Source: Chelydra serpentina
Lineage: Eukaryota; Chordata; Testudines; Chelydridae
DNA: 64,000 nt
NCBI GenBank assembly: GCA_037349315.1
Contig: JBAIAC010000001.1
Span: forward strand, 39,556,001 to 39,620,000
Direction: 5' to 3'
Position numbers and translations under genes: made by a program. This document shows positions 34,818 through 47,929 of this stretch, in pieces. The notes under the pieces were generated by a model. That model was not told the DNA's origin and ran no database searches. It worked only from the letters and a program-made list of their open reading frames with translations. Positions within the stretch are counted from its first letter, which is position 1; each line of letters opens with the position of its first letter.

Positions 34818-37800
34818 TTTTCAGTGAATTGCCCTGGAAGGGAATTAACTTGGTTGCAGCCTCTGCACTCCCAACAAGCACTTGGCCTTATAACTCTGGG
34901 TTGCTTGTTGTACTAGGGTCATTATGCAGTTGGGATTAACAACAGACAGAATTGCTGAATTTTCTTCTGCTTTCCGAACCCTGCATGTATTCTGATCTTC
35001 CTCTGTCACCATGTCATGGGAGTATGCCTGATTTCATCATAGGGCTTCTTCATTCATTGCCAATAGGCATAGGCATCTTTATGCAGTGCTGTTTCAAGGT
35101 CCAAGTGCAACAGGGTCTAGTTCGCATGCATTATCTTCTCTTTGGGATGACATAATGAAAGCTCTATGGAACAGTCTTTGTAAAACATAGTAATAGCTAT
35201 ATAGGATCTTACCTGGCTGCTGCTCTTTCCAGTAATTAAAAAGAACTAGTGTACTCCCATAGTATCTGCATAAACTTGTGCTCAGCTATATATAAGCTAT
35301 TTAAGTCACTGCATAAAATCCTCAGATTTCTGAACCTTCAGCCTGACCGGGTATGAAAGCGTGAAGTAGACAACTAGAGAAAGATGCGCATTGTAGTAAG
35401 CATGTACTTCCAGTCTGTCCTCTAACAGTAAATTGGAAAAGCTACCAGATGGATTAGTGGAGTAAGGTACAAGTCAAGATTTTCCCTTTTTGAAAAGATG
35501 AGGAATGATGTAGTCCCAACAGGAAGTGGTGATATCAACTACATGAGCAAACAGGTATGTGCCCGAGGCTCCAAGTTGATGATGTAGCTCATCTTTGACT
35601 CTGAAAAATAAACCACCTGGACTGCAGACACAGGAAAATACATCAAATGCAGGGGTGCATATATTTACTAAAAGATCACAGTAAGAAATTTTGAAAGTAT
35701 ATAATTTATTAATCAGCTAAAGTTGCAATTGGTAGAATTGTTCATTTTTTATTTCAAGAAACATGGTTTTACGCAGTTCTGATTACATTTGAGTCTGTAG
35801 AGATTTTCAAAACTTTGCATGTGATGATTAGTTCTCCAAGCTATTTCACATTTCCACACATACCACCATGGAAAAAATGACCCTCTATCCACACATTTCA
35901 AATTGCTCTAACACAACAAACCAAGCACCCAAACCACACACACCACAATAATGAGTCCTTCAGTCATTCCTAATGGAATTCTGCTCTGTCTCATTAGAAA
36001 TTGCTGTTTATTTTCACAGTGGCAGTGCACTAACATTTATATGTTTATAATCTATTTGTTCAGATTTCCATGGCACAATAATAATTGTTTTCTTCATATT
36101 TTACGAAGTTTTATGTTCTGCTTTTCTTTTCTTTTTTTACTTCTCAGTTTTCCCACTCACGTTTTTCAGGAAAATAAATTCATTTTATTTTATCTATTCA
36201 CAGACAGATTAGTACTGAAGAAAATAAATAGCACAAGCAATTTGGATTTATATCCATTTGCTCCCTAAATTCCAATGTTGAAGCCCGGAGAAAGGATGGG
36301 TATAAAATTTCTAAATTCAAGCTGTTCAAATGTGCAGTCATTCTGGATATTAAAAAGACCAATTTCACAAATGACATGCAAGCAAATTATAATTTTAACA
36401 ATATACTGAAAAAGGAGTGACCAGATCTCCTTGTTTATTAACTAAATTCCATGGTAAGAGAAAGATGCAGTTTTTACTATAAGGACAATTTACCTGTGAC
36501 ATAAAGGCAGGTGTTAGTGTGACGTCAGTTAATATTTATGTCTGTGGAACTGTCTGACTACCAGATGGAAGTGATTGATCATAAATGTGAAAAGGTATTT
36601 CCCAGGAGTAGCAAAACATCAAACCTGGCCAGCTGGGATCATATCACTAAATTAGGAAAAATCACCTCAGTGCTTTTCAAAGCATATTTTTCAAAGAGAT
36701 TATGTAAATGTCAGTCAAATGGCAAAATAGCCCCAGCCTGGTTTTGGAGGTAAAATTAAATTATTCTTTATACACCCTAAAGGAACAAAAAAGGGCACAA
36801 ACACAACTTTTTATTCTTTTGCAGTTCACCTTTAAATGGGATACAAGAATTTCTCCTTATTGCTTCATTGTGTAAATGTCTTTTTTTTTTTTTTTTGCAA
36901 CTCATTTTAGATTTTGCTCTTTGTTAGCATGAGTTCTGGGACCAATCCTGCTTTTCCTTAATGCAAACAGCTTGCCAGCTTTGTCTTCTGATTAGATTTA
37001 ATTTTTAAACCTAGTTTTGATGGGTAGTTTTCTGTCTCCAGAGTGTCAAATCTCTCATCTTCTGATCACTCATCTGGCCACTTCTTAATTCCATCACTTT
37101 GAGTGTAGCTACCTTGTTTCGCCATCGTTTCAAATACTTACTTTTTTGTCTTCCTAGTTTGATTACACTGACTTTCTTTTCTAAAAGTCAAATATGAAAT
37201 AATACCACACTGACAATGGCAAGTTTAGTATTTTTATCCCTGGGGAACTAGTGTATGTTGGGAAAAAAGAAATCTTACGTTTGCTTCCTCACTTACTAAC
37301 TAATTTTTGGTATTAAGTGATAGATGATGTCTAGCCATAACTGGACAGGGAGGGGCAGATGGAGTGTAAAGAATTTACAATCTAAGCTAGACAACATAAA
37401 GATCTCACTGGGTTTTTTTTATACTATGGAGAAAAGTTTAGCTATCATAAATATAAAAAAACAATAGCTGGGGCCCATTAGCAGTTAAAAACCCAGGCTC
37501 TGTGCTCATGAGAACACATGAGCAAATTGGCAACAGTTTAAAATTTTATTAGAAAATGTTTGTACTACATGGGCCAATAAGTATCAAGCTGAATTTGGTT
37601 GTGCTGTTAGGCGAGTCATTGAAAAAACAATCTTGTAATCAGGGGAGAACTTGAAAATGCATTTGAGGAGAAGTTCAGTGACTAATGATGACCCAGGGCA
37701 GGTCTCCTAAATAAAGGTCAAAATGGACAGCAAAGCTCAGCTATGAACTTGGAAACTCACAGCCTCACACACTTCCTCAACTATCTCCTGTCAATTATGT

Positions 37801-39400
37801 AGACTACCATAATCAGCTTGCAAGAAGTTAACCTCTAGCTGTACTAAGTGGAATGTTAGTGGAATGTTAGCCGCCATAAAATCACACCATTATAGCCCTG
37901 TAATAGCACAATATTCCTGTTGGCAATAACACAAACAATTAATTTTGTTCTTTTTCCAGAACAGAGGCATGTGTTCACATGCACCACATCGAATATGACA
38001 CGTTGTATGCAACAAAAGCAACATGACCCCATTCCATTCAAGAGATGGTCACGTTCTGGCAAGATAACAGCTGCTAGAAGGGGGCTCAGAAAATTTTATT
38101 TTAATTTATAATTATTCTAAAATACAAATCTTGATTTATAAATGATGTGAAGATCTTTGTGCACGGCAGGTGTTTTCTTTAAGATCCACATCTATACCTT
38201 GTGAACTTTCAGTGTAATGTACTGAGTGAAAATTATGCAGAGTATTTTCTAGTTTCAACAACCCCGCTCCACAAAGAGCTCATATTTGGCCCATATAGAA
38301 AACAGATTCTCATATATAGGAAATGGTACCACAAATCTCCTATCCTTTACATTTAGTAGTTCCAGGCCCACCCTGGCATTATCCAAAGAACAGCCCATTA
38401 TTAGGGGGTTTCATGGCATAAAACTGGAACTGTTGGGGTAAAGAACAGCCCAATAGCAACAATTAGTTACACAGTTTGCATGGAAGTCAAATCTCCCTTT
38501 GGTGAATAAGAAACTGAATGTTTGGGATGGGAAAACTGTTGGTGACATTGTGGAGATCATCCTCTTTAGAACATGGTCTTTCAGGCCCTCTTGCAGGGTT
38601 AGCTAAAGAAATCTGGTGTGTGAGCCAGCATATAATATACATCAGAAAGTTTTCATTCAAGAGCAAATGTTTTCCACATAAAAGCAGAGGACAGTGGAAC
38701 TTGATTATAAGTACAACTAAATAATCCAAAGTGAGTCAAAACTTTTTGTGAATCATTTTAGTGAATTTTCTGTGGGTTTGGTGGGGTCATATTTTATTTT
38801 GTTCACCAGTATTTGACTGATTCTTGATTCACAGAAATGTTTGCAAATCCCAAAATGTTCATGAAATATGATTATCCATATGAAAATGTGTACTAGAGGT
38901 GCAGTGGTTTTATTTTTTGCCTGCTATTCGTTATTCCCCTCTTCTAAAATTTTTTTAGACAGTTAGTGAGCTGCCACAATACCATATGACTTATGTGACA
39001 GGTAAGATTACAACTAATGAATAGGGAATAGTGAAAGTGAACAGTCTGTGAACCATTGCTGGTTAAAAATTGTCCATGATAACCATTTGGCAGAGACTTA
39101 CAACTAATGAATGAATTTGTAGGAATTAGGATTGGTGGAGAATGAATCATAAGCAGGAATAAAGGATAAATAACTTATTTGTAATCAATAATAGAATAAC
39201 CAACTCTAGTAGTAAAACTAACAGTAACTAGTGGATACTGACCTTTGTCGAGTGACTTGGATATTTCTGAACTAAGGCTTGTTAAAAATTTTCCATTGAA
39301 ATTAGTTTGAACGAAGATTGGGTTGTATATGAAACAGTTTTTTCACAGAATGTCTGCTTTCTACAGAACATTTTGATTTATATATAAAAAAACAATGCCC
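34818..39400. other. No gene seen; minor simple repeats
   Basis: About 4.6 kb of AT-rich single-copy DNA. Simple features are a run of 16 T at 36881-36896 and an 11-bp tandem duplication (tggaatgttag) at 37849-37870. No frame has recognisable domains. Confidence 0.5.
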
Positions 39401-39420
39401 AGAAATAAAAATATTTTATT

Positions 39421-39540
39421 TTGGAGATGCCGCCAGAGTGCCTCATGGGAGTTGTAGTTTGTTTGCCCCATGTCCCCAATCTCCTCTATGACCTATGCTT
39501 CCCATCTAGACTACATCTCCCATAGTATACCTAGTATTAA
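39421..39540. repeat. Fold-back repeat with ACTACAACTCCCA-like arms
   Basis: One arm, cctcatgggagttgtagt (39441-39458), is inverted relative to the other, actacatctcccatagta (39510-39527). The centre is C-rich. Such arms occur in a widespread vertebrate repeat. The arm word also resembles the known ZNF143/SBS factor motif (see findings). Confidence 0.6.
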
Positions 39541-39859
39541 TCTTTTTTATCTTGACACAAATTAGGTGATCGATGCCAGAAAGTAAAGCAGTTTCTTACC
39601 AGCATGCCTTTATGTCACACCATTATTACAGCACTGGAATGCAAAGAAAATCCTGATACCTGCGACATACTTAGCAGAAATAAATGTGAAACTTGTAAAG
39701 ATTTGTGAGAATCTGATGCTCAATAGCCATTTGGATGACTTGGAGGGATCTGCAGAGTCCAGACTGACAGCCTCTAATTGGGAAGTTCTAAATATTTTCC
39801 GTGAAGACACAAATTAAAATGTGTTATTGAACAAATTCATGAAACTGTACCAGGCTCAG

Positions 39860-39946
39860 ATTCTGGGCAAAATTCTGTGTTATACAGGAGGTAAGACTAG
39901 ATAATCATAATGATCCCTTCTGGACTTGGCATCTATATAGATGTAA
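39860..39946 (+). mobile_element. CR1 LINE 3' end fragment
   Basis: The words aggaggtaagactagat, aatcataatgatcccttctg and atctatata match the 3' terminal region of a CR1 subfamily. Only the 3' untranslated end is present, as usual for 5'-truncated copies. Confidence 0.65.
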
Positions 39947-42789
39947 GGCACTGAGCCAGATCCTTAGCTTTGGCTGTGGAGGACACAGTGCTACGGAGGA
40001 ATGGCATTCCAAAGAGCCTTTTGCCCTCTTCTGATCCTGAGGCTGCTCTGAGGCGATTTAGCTCAGCCTGTATCAACAGCAGCTGGAGAATCTTGGAATG
40101 CAGGGGAACCCTGGCCTATACACTGTTCTCTAGCTATTCCCTCTATGCCAGTTGCTGTGAGGGTGGTGGTGTAGAAGCTTTAACAGCAACTTTACAATAC
40201 CTGGAGAGATTCCTAGAAGTCCAGACTAGTAGGTTTAAAGGCCACTTTGGGTTGGTGCAGTAGTGCAAAGTGGCCTGAAGGTGGATGGGGGTCAGGGCCA
40301 CTGTATCAACCCCACCTCACCCTACCAGGATGTGTCCAGATAATTTACCATAAATCTATAGATTGAAAAAGCACTTTGTATCATTTACTTTGGTTCCTCC
40401 CCACACATGCAGTTTGGTCTCGTCCAACCGTGAAATTTATAGTTTCAGAGCACGGTGGAAGGTGGTGTGTGTGTCATGCACAGAAGGGATAATTAACTCT
40501 CAGTAGTCAGTAGGTAACTCTCAGTAGTCAGTGTCCTGCCTCAGAATTAGATCTGTCCATAAAAGATTCATGTGGCGTAATGGCTCCTATTTGATTCCCT
40601 GCTGTGGAACATTGGCAAGTAAAATACCCCTGGAATCAGTTTGAACGAAAGTAGCTTGTTTGTATAGACTGAATTAAGTTTGATTAAAACAGTTATTCTT
40701 CTCATTTGCCTCTGGGCTTTTAGTATTATTACTTACAACACAAGAAACACTACAAGTCACATACATTTTAGTTCAAAAATTGATTTTCAGCTGCGTGACC
40801 AGAACATAATAAAACAGAACTTGGGTAAATTATTACACAACATAATAAATGCTAATGAAATTTCAGTAGCAATCAGAAAAAACATAAAAAATGTACACAA
40901 TGATTGCCTATAAGGTAAATTCATCCTTATCTATCTTAAGAGACAGTACAGACTTTGGTGAATTAGCTCTTGGTATTGATTTCACACTCTTCCTGTAGGA
41001 TGATGTTTATATATAATTTATTTAGATTTACATAAATATTGCTTTCAGCTTCCTGCAGCTGGGTTTTGGTTTCTTGGGGAATTCATGCATTCTTATGATA
41101 CAAAGATGTGGCAAATATTTCTCCAAAGGAATTTATGCACAAACTGACTACAATTTACATGTAACAGGAACAAAATAAACCAAGTCTAAGCCTTCATCAT
41201 AAATATTCCAACAAGTAATAAACAGATATATTTTGATATTTCAAAATCCTAGCTCATGCTCACAGTAATGGGAAATTTTGCAGTTTTGGAAAAATGTGAG
41301 GAACAGTGGTTTTATCTGTGCTTATAGGACAAAAACACAGCTTACTAATTGCAATTGCCTTGCTTGCAATGAGGCTTAGCTCTGCTCTTGCCCTGGATTT
41401 GTGCCCTTTTTGGTATCCAGCCTATTCTTAAGTTCTAAAAGGACAAGCCTTGTGGGGGTGATCTTCGTATTGAGAGGCCTTGCTCTCGTTTGATGAGTCA
41501 CACAACAGACCTTATCTTATTCTCTATTACTTACTTTGGAATGAAATCAGGTAGCCAGAACTCCTCTGTGAGACAGGCATGTACAGTGTGTTCCTAGTTA
41601 TAGTAGTCATGTTCAAGACTGACTATTTAAAAAACAAAGATGTTTTTATAAAAAAATTACAGGCGAGAAAAAGTAAAGAATTTAAAACTTTTACAGCAAT
41701 ACTGTGCAGAGAAGCTTGGAGGGTCTATTGGAGCTAGTCTGCGCAAAGGGAAAGAAATATTAAAGGCATTAACAACCTCATCTAGGAGACAAACACTTGA
41801 CTCCAAATCATGGACAGATGCATCTCCACCCCTCGTCTGCCTTTTCAACAGAAATTTTGGCCTAAAGTGTGGGTTGACCCTTTGATCTCCGACATGTTTA
41901 GTAGCCTTCTTGCAATGTAAATTCACATCTCAATCACTGTGTGTAGCAGGATACGAGTTGCAGGTCAGTTACTGCTTGACTATATGATAGGTCCATTTAA
42001 ATCTCAACCAGCATTATCAGCATGACTCTCCGTCCATGCAGCTTTGTCTTGTCCAATGTGAAAACTTTCTCTCTCTCAGAAATTTCCCATAGTAAAAAGT
42101 TCTCTCTACAAATGCATCTCCCATCCTCTCATCTAGAGGAGAAGGAAATAATAAACCACCACAACTCCAGATGGGTCATTCAAACACTTCCTGTGTGACA
42201 TATCTAAGCATCCTATGGTGTCAGATTGCAGGGTTGGAGCAAGGCGCGGATGTGGAATAACCTGGGCTGATAGTGCTGGGCAGAAAAATCAAGGAAGAGG
42301 GATAGAGATAAGAGAGAGACTGTTTCTCAGGGAGTGCTGAGCAAAAGGGCATTTGATGTCTGAGAGGTGTAAATTGAAATCGATGGGATACCCACATGAG
42401 TAAAATGACACTGGTGTGCTTGTAGGATCACAGCCTTATAAAGCATCAGCAATGACTTGTGCCTGACCTTCTCCCAGGGTGTGGGTTGAACTATTGCCAA
42501 GGGACCCTTTGTGGCTGTGGAGTAGTGGGATGGAGTTAATCCCTTGTGCACAGATGTGGGAGGTTTCGCTCGTTTAAAAGCGATGGTAAAAGTAATTATA
42601 ATTAGTACATTTTAAAATAATTTAAATAAAGGAGGTTTCCATTGAGAAGATACATGATTTTGAGGCTATGTGGCACTTAGATGGGGCACAGACCTTGTGT
42701 GAACTCTCTGCATGGGTTGAATGTCACCTTAAATGTGGCACTGATGTTGCAGAAATATTTGGTGGGAGGGGGGGAGAGGGAGAGGGATA
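39947..42789. other. No gene seen; one 21-bp tandem duplication
   Basis: Single-copy DNA. taactctcagtagtcagt is tandemly repeated at 40494-40511 and 40515-40532. Small frames at 39970-40263 and 41657-41926 have no recognisable domains. Confidence 0.45.
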
Positions 42790-43015
42790 ATACAGTCATT
42801 AGCATGCTCGCCTGTGATAGGAGAGATAAGAATTAATCACTCTTCACCACAGACTTGCTGTTTAACCTTGGCAAGTCACTTCCTCTCGCTCTGTGCCTTA
42901 CTCCTCCCTCTGTCATACAGGAATAATGGTACTTCCCTACCTCACAGGGGTGTTATAAGGATTACTACATTAAGAATTACAACCATTATAATGATAGAGG
43001 TCATATAATACTTCA
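42790..43015 (+). mobile_element. MIR-like SINE
   Basis: The order is a faint tRNA-like head (cattagcatgctcgcctg), core gctgtttaaccttggcaagt, then cacttcctctcgctctgtgc, and the 3' part ggtacttccctacctcacag and gggtgttataaggatt. This is the layout of an amniote MIR or MIR-like SINE in forward orientation. It is moderately diverged. Confidence 0.7.
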
Positions 43016-46000
43016 GATAGAACAGCATGAAAACCCTACCATGAAAAGCTTTATTGTAATGCATATGTACAACAGGCCACAGTGTAGGTTGCATGGAAAA
43101 CCTTAACTGTGACTTTTGAATGCATTACTTTGCAATCTTAACAGTTTTAGATGGGATTTTCTTTGACATCAGTGGTAAAAATATTCAGGTTTCATAGGAA
43201 ATAGTCATGCTCAAACCTTTCTCCCTTCCACACGTGCTGGTGCTATCCTTTACTACCTGAATTTGGGGCAAATGCTTCCACCGCCCATCTTGCCAACATG
43301 GAACTGACTTTGGACCTTGTCACACAGCAGACATTACATGCAAGCATTGGATCTTTGACTCCTCATGACAATTAAGGTAAAAAAGCAGAAAAGCAAGCTA
43401 TCAGAATATTAAAAGGTACATGATTTCTAATTTAAGATGCCATAAATAAGTTCCAATAACAGCTTCATAAGAATGACTACTTTATACATTCCCACATGAA
43501 ATTAGAAAAAAAAAATCCAGCTGCATCCCCTAGCAAAGTCTCCAGACTGAAATGAGCTCCTTTAACTCAAGCAAACTACTGAGCTAAAATAAAAATCCCA
43601 ACCAGAGTAAAACTCTTGGCCTGGATCAGGCCTCTGCCCATGCAGAGTTTCTAAGCTGTCATAAACCCTTAATGGTTGGCACCAGCCTCTCCCTAAGTTG
43701 AATTCCTAGAATGGAGTAAACTCCTTCCCTATTGAGTAGGCTCTAGAGTTCCTTAGCCCCATCTCATAGTAGGTTCTGGCCAGTCAGAGCTCTTCCCCAC
43801 AACCTGATTCACAGAGGAACTTTTACACAAAGAGCTATTTTAACCCTCTCACAAATCGGCTCCCTGATTCCCCAAGCTGCCTGTGACAGACCACTCTGTG
43901 ACAGGCCCAATTATATTTTGGCTAGGCATCCTATTCAGGTCCCTCCCTGAGAGATTACTGCAAAGATCTATGTAACCCAATTTTTCTGCCTCCAGGTATC
44001 ATAATAGATAGAAGCTGGAAATAGGACTGGGCAAAATGTATTGGGTGAATAGCTTATTCACCAAAAAATGCATTTTAGTCAACCTGAAACTATTGAATTA
44101 GACATGAAATCACAGAATAGTCTGCCCAAAACTTTTCCTTTTTGGGGGGGGCAGAGGGGGAAGGGGGAGACTTAGATGCCAGGTGATGGCAGAGGAAACA
44201 GCTCCCTTAGCCCACTGGGAGCACTCACCTAGAATGTGGGAGACCTGAACTTGGGTTTTCACCCTGGTGGAGGGGCACCCTAAGCAGTCGGCTATTGCAT
44301 ATTCTAGATCCTAAACAGAATTGGTTTCATTTCAAAAAAATAAATTCAGCAAAACTTTTCACAATTTTTGGATTCGGTTTGACCCAAGTCAGTTTATTTT
44401 TTCAATTTTTTTGGCGCTGCCAATGAACTGGGCTGAAAAAAAAATCAAGTTAATTGCCCATCTGTAGTTAGAAACACAATTTGTTTATCCACAGAGGTGG
44501 AATGAAGTATTTCATGGTGTATGGTGGCAATGGACACTGACACTGCCATTAGATGAAATATCGGAGTGCTACATGGTGTGTTATTGCACAGACATTTAGG
44601 GCATCCATGAGCCTGCACAGTGAAACCTAAATCACTTAGGTTTGACCCAGATTTAGACTGATCTCTCCATAGAGTCCATTAGAAAAATATGGAATTGATA
44701 TCTGGTATCAGATCATTCATGCTAAGGCTGTGAATGACACACTTTACTGGGAGTGCTTTGAGCCCCTAGGATATAAAGAAGAACTGATGTGCCCCTCCTG
44801 AGTGACGGCTTAACAGAAAAATCCTGTTTTAATCCCTGTATATGACCTAATAATTCAGAGTTGCTTGGAGAGTGGACCAAGGAAAAATTACAAGGAAACA
44901 GATGAAAAAGTGAGTGCACTTGGAAATTAGGCTTATACAGTTAGGGTGAGATTTTCAAAGCTATCTAGGTGATTTTGATACCCAGTTCCTATTAATTGTA
45001 ACCTTAATTCTTTAGGCAGCTTTGAACATCTTAGTCTTAAACTTTATTTTGTGTACATGACAGGTTATCTACATTGCACAGTTGTTCTGAAATATTCAAT
45101 AAAACCCATTTGAAACAAAACAATTTATAAGGGAATCCCTGTATATTTTAGGAACAATGATTACAGGTACTGTAAGTCATTTTATATTTACTTTCTTTCT
45201 GCTTGCTGCTGCACTTACTGTAAGATCTATCTGGAACAAGCATCAGACTTGAAACACTCCCCCCAAAGCAAAACAATTATTTTAAAGCTGTTCACAGGCA
45301 GTGAAATGGCACGGTGAACTTATCTTGCTAGAGAATCAGACTCCTGCACAAAGATTCCTATATTGCAATTAGTCAAAATATAGTTCATTATTAGGGTAAT
45401 TTACATTTTGTTTTGAGATCTCAGCTGAGGTGAGGTGATGTTCCTCATTAAACTATTATTGAGATGCAATTAATTCGATGATATTGTTCAAATATTGAAA
45501 GGATGAAGTAGATTGTCACCAAAATAAACAGCATATTTTGCATTTTAGCATGTGGCAAATTAGGTGCACTATGCCTCTTCAAAACTAACATATTTGCACA
45601 CATAATTCAAAGGTATTTCTGGAGGTTAAAATTCCATAGTCTTGTAAATGATTCTGAATAGTGTATGTTACATATGTAATTGGCCATTATCCTTTGAAAT
45701 CTGTAGTAATCTAAATATTTTCAGAAAGAGGGAAAAAGACGTTTGATAAGGAAGCTTACATGTATTATCTTTCCTCAAATTTACTCATCTTCCTTTGCTT
45801 GACTTGCTATCTATGTCAGAGCATAACCTTCAGTGACATTGCCTCCGGACACTGATGTGCATATGTAAAAGATGAAAGTCTGAAGTACTGCAAGAAAAGA
45901 TAGAATGAGAAACTATTTTAGATATATTCTAGGTTGTAAAGACTCTGCAAATGTTTGTGGGCCTGCATTCTCCAAAATATTTTTATAAAAGGCTTTTGCA

Positions 46001-46628
46001 TAATCCTGTCTAGCACTGTGTGTGGTTGGGGATAAAGGTGCAGACTTGTTAGATTCCCATGAATTTCATCCTCCTCGGGGATTAGCTTCCTAGAGATGCT
46101 CTGAAAGTTAATGGACAGTTTCTGCTAAAATAAATAGTGTTGGTGGACTTGTTCGAGAGGGACTTGGAATTTAAATTTAAAGATTATGCAACCACATTTT
46201 AAAGAAGCAATTTATTTTGAGTGTAAAGTGCAATACTGTAGGTTAAACATTTTTCCTTTTCTATCTTTATCTATTGTACATTATTCTAGCTAAAATATCA
46301 TGCTAGACAAAAAGGGGTATCTGTGTTTTCTAAACAAATAAATCTCACCTTTCAAATGTTTGCATCCCCATATTGAGTCTAAAAATTACTTTTATGACAT
46401 TTCTCAGATGTTGTAGATTGTATTGGGCAGATTGATCCATGATGTTTTGTATTCATACAGTATTTAAAAATACTTTCTATTTTTAAAAAAATTCATAGCA
46501 GATACGAAAAAATAAAAAATGCACAAAGAATAATGATAAGTACTTTTACAGTGAGATTTCTGCTCCAGAGTTGTGTGTTAATGTTACTATGGGGTCCATC
46601 AGGAACACAATTCCTACTTTCTGGTTTT
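43016..46628. other. No gene seen; short old repeat fragments
   Basis: AT-rich DNA. 44040-44470 may be a decayed inverted-end repeat (gactgggcaaaat near 44026 against ttgcccatctgt near 44453), too weak to call. 44945-45045 contains gagattttcaaagctatctaggt, a word of a common palindromic amniote repeat. No coding content. Confidence 0.4.
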
Positions 46629-46827
46629 ATAATGAGGGTGGTGAAGCACTGGAATGGGTTACCTAGGGAGGTGGTGGAATCTCCATTCTTAGAGGTTTTT
46701 AAGGCCCGGCTTGACAAAGCCCTGGCTGTGATAATTTAGTTAGTGTTGGTCCTGCTTTGAGCAGGTCCTGCTTTGAGCATATGAGTTCCCGAGATCTCTT
46801 CCAACCCTAATATTCTATGATTCTGTG
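46629..46827 (+). mobile_element. CR1 LINE 3' end fragment
   Basis: Starts in the last coding part of CR1: a stretch translating to a VVKHWNGLPREVVESP-like peptide, with the usual rfKarLD segment after it. It continues into the 3' UTR and ends with ttccaaccctaatattct and attctgtg, the CR1 terminus. A 17-bp direct repeat (tcctgctttgagca-based, 46749 and 46766) is an internal duplication not usual in the family. Confidence 0.85.
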
Positions 46828-47519
46828 AATGAAATAACTACACACCAAAAAACAACAACAAAACAAAACCCCATATAGGTTGCATCAGTTACTATAATGC
46901 ATAGACTGCACAGATATTTTGTGTTAGGATTATAGTCCATTTTCCTAGAAGTTCCCTTGGTGGTTTTCTTTTCTTTATGACTGTTTAATTTACATTATTC
47001 TGTATGACCCCTGATAACTGAAGAATTTTGTAAAACATACTGGGCTGTTAGGACTTTGCTGTGGAAGGAGTGTTAATGAAGCTCTTTGGGTGGCTCTTAG
47101 GATAAGTCACTGAAGCTAAAAGGTTTATTCACTTTGGATTGATCATGCAGGGTGCTAAGAGCCTCCTAACAGGTGTTCAACCCCCTCAATTCTCATTGAA
47201 TTTAATGGGCAATGAGGGGAATCAGCATATTGCAGGATCAGATCCTCAGTCATTAAGCATATTTAGCCAGATCATGAACATGTTACCTCCATTGGTGAAC
47301 ACTTACTCACACGAGCAGTTCCAATGGAGACGTAATTATGGAACTGAAGGCCACTTGCTCATCAATGTGAGGAAAGTGGATCACAGTCTGGCCTCTTGTG
47401 ACTTTGCCATATCATCAAGCTATAGTATTTCATGCAGCCATTGGTATGGACTTGAAATCAAAATCAAAATAAAATAAAATAAAATAAGTGAGACTTAAAT
47501 TAGCTACACTGCAAGTTTC
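46828..47519. other. No gene seen; (aaaat)n microsatellite
   Basis: Single-copy DNA, with an (aaaat)n simple repeat at about 47458-47486. Confidence 0.45.
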
Positions 47520-47522
47520 TAA

Positions 47523-47815
47523 GGGCTGGTACACACTAGGGGGGGTGTCGATCTAAGATACGCAACTTCAGCTACGAGAATAGCGTAGCTGAAGTCGACG
47601 TATCTTAGATTGAATTAAAAGTACTTACTGCGGGTCCACACGGCGCAGGCAGGCTCCTCCGTCGACTCCGCTTACTCCTCGCACCGAGCTGGAGTTCCGG
47701 AGTCGACGGGGAGCACTTCTGGGATTGATTTATCGTGTCTACATGAGACGCGATAAATCGATCCCAGAAGATCGATCGCTACCCGCCAAATCGGGCGGGT
47801 AGTGTGGACGTACCC
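47523..47815. mobile_element. CpG-rich MITE with internal palindromes, copy 2
   Basis: Same element as 28221-28516: begins gggctggtacacac and ends gtggacgtaccc, with taa on both sides (47520-47522, 47816-47818), consistent with a 3-bp target duplication. The two palindromes are kept (cagctacg...cgtagctg, and a tcgat/atcga pair around tttatcg and gcgataaa). A further agttccgg/cgacgggg region and a gcccgatttggcgggt-like hairpin (about 47781-47800) are clearer here than in copy 1. Confidence 0.85.
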
Positions 47816-47864
47816 TAATATGGTGCTACTGTGTTCGGTGAACTAACCACATCAACACTAATGG

Positions 47865-47929
47865 CCCAGATCCACAAAGGTATTGGAATCAGTGGATGTC
47901 AGGAGCCTAAATTCCTTTGTGGATCTGGG
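47865..47929. repeat. 65-bp palindromic repeat
   Basis: Perfect 16-bp inverted arms, cccagatccacaaagg at 47865-47880 and its reverse complement at 47914-47929, separated by 33 bases. It is likely a short fold-back repeat of amniotes. Confidence 0.8.

Noticed and set aside
39438..39530. A promoter at the ZNF143-like words
   Set aside because: No CpG island, TATA or downstream gene is visible. The words belong to a dispersed repeat, so only motif presence can be claimed.
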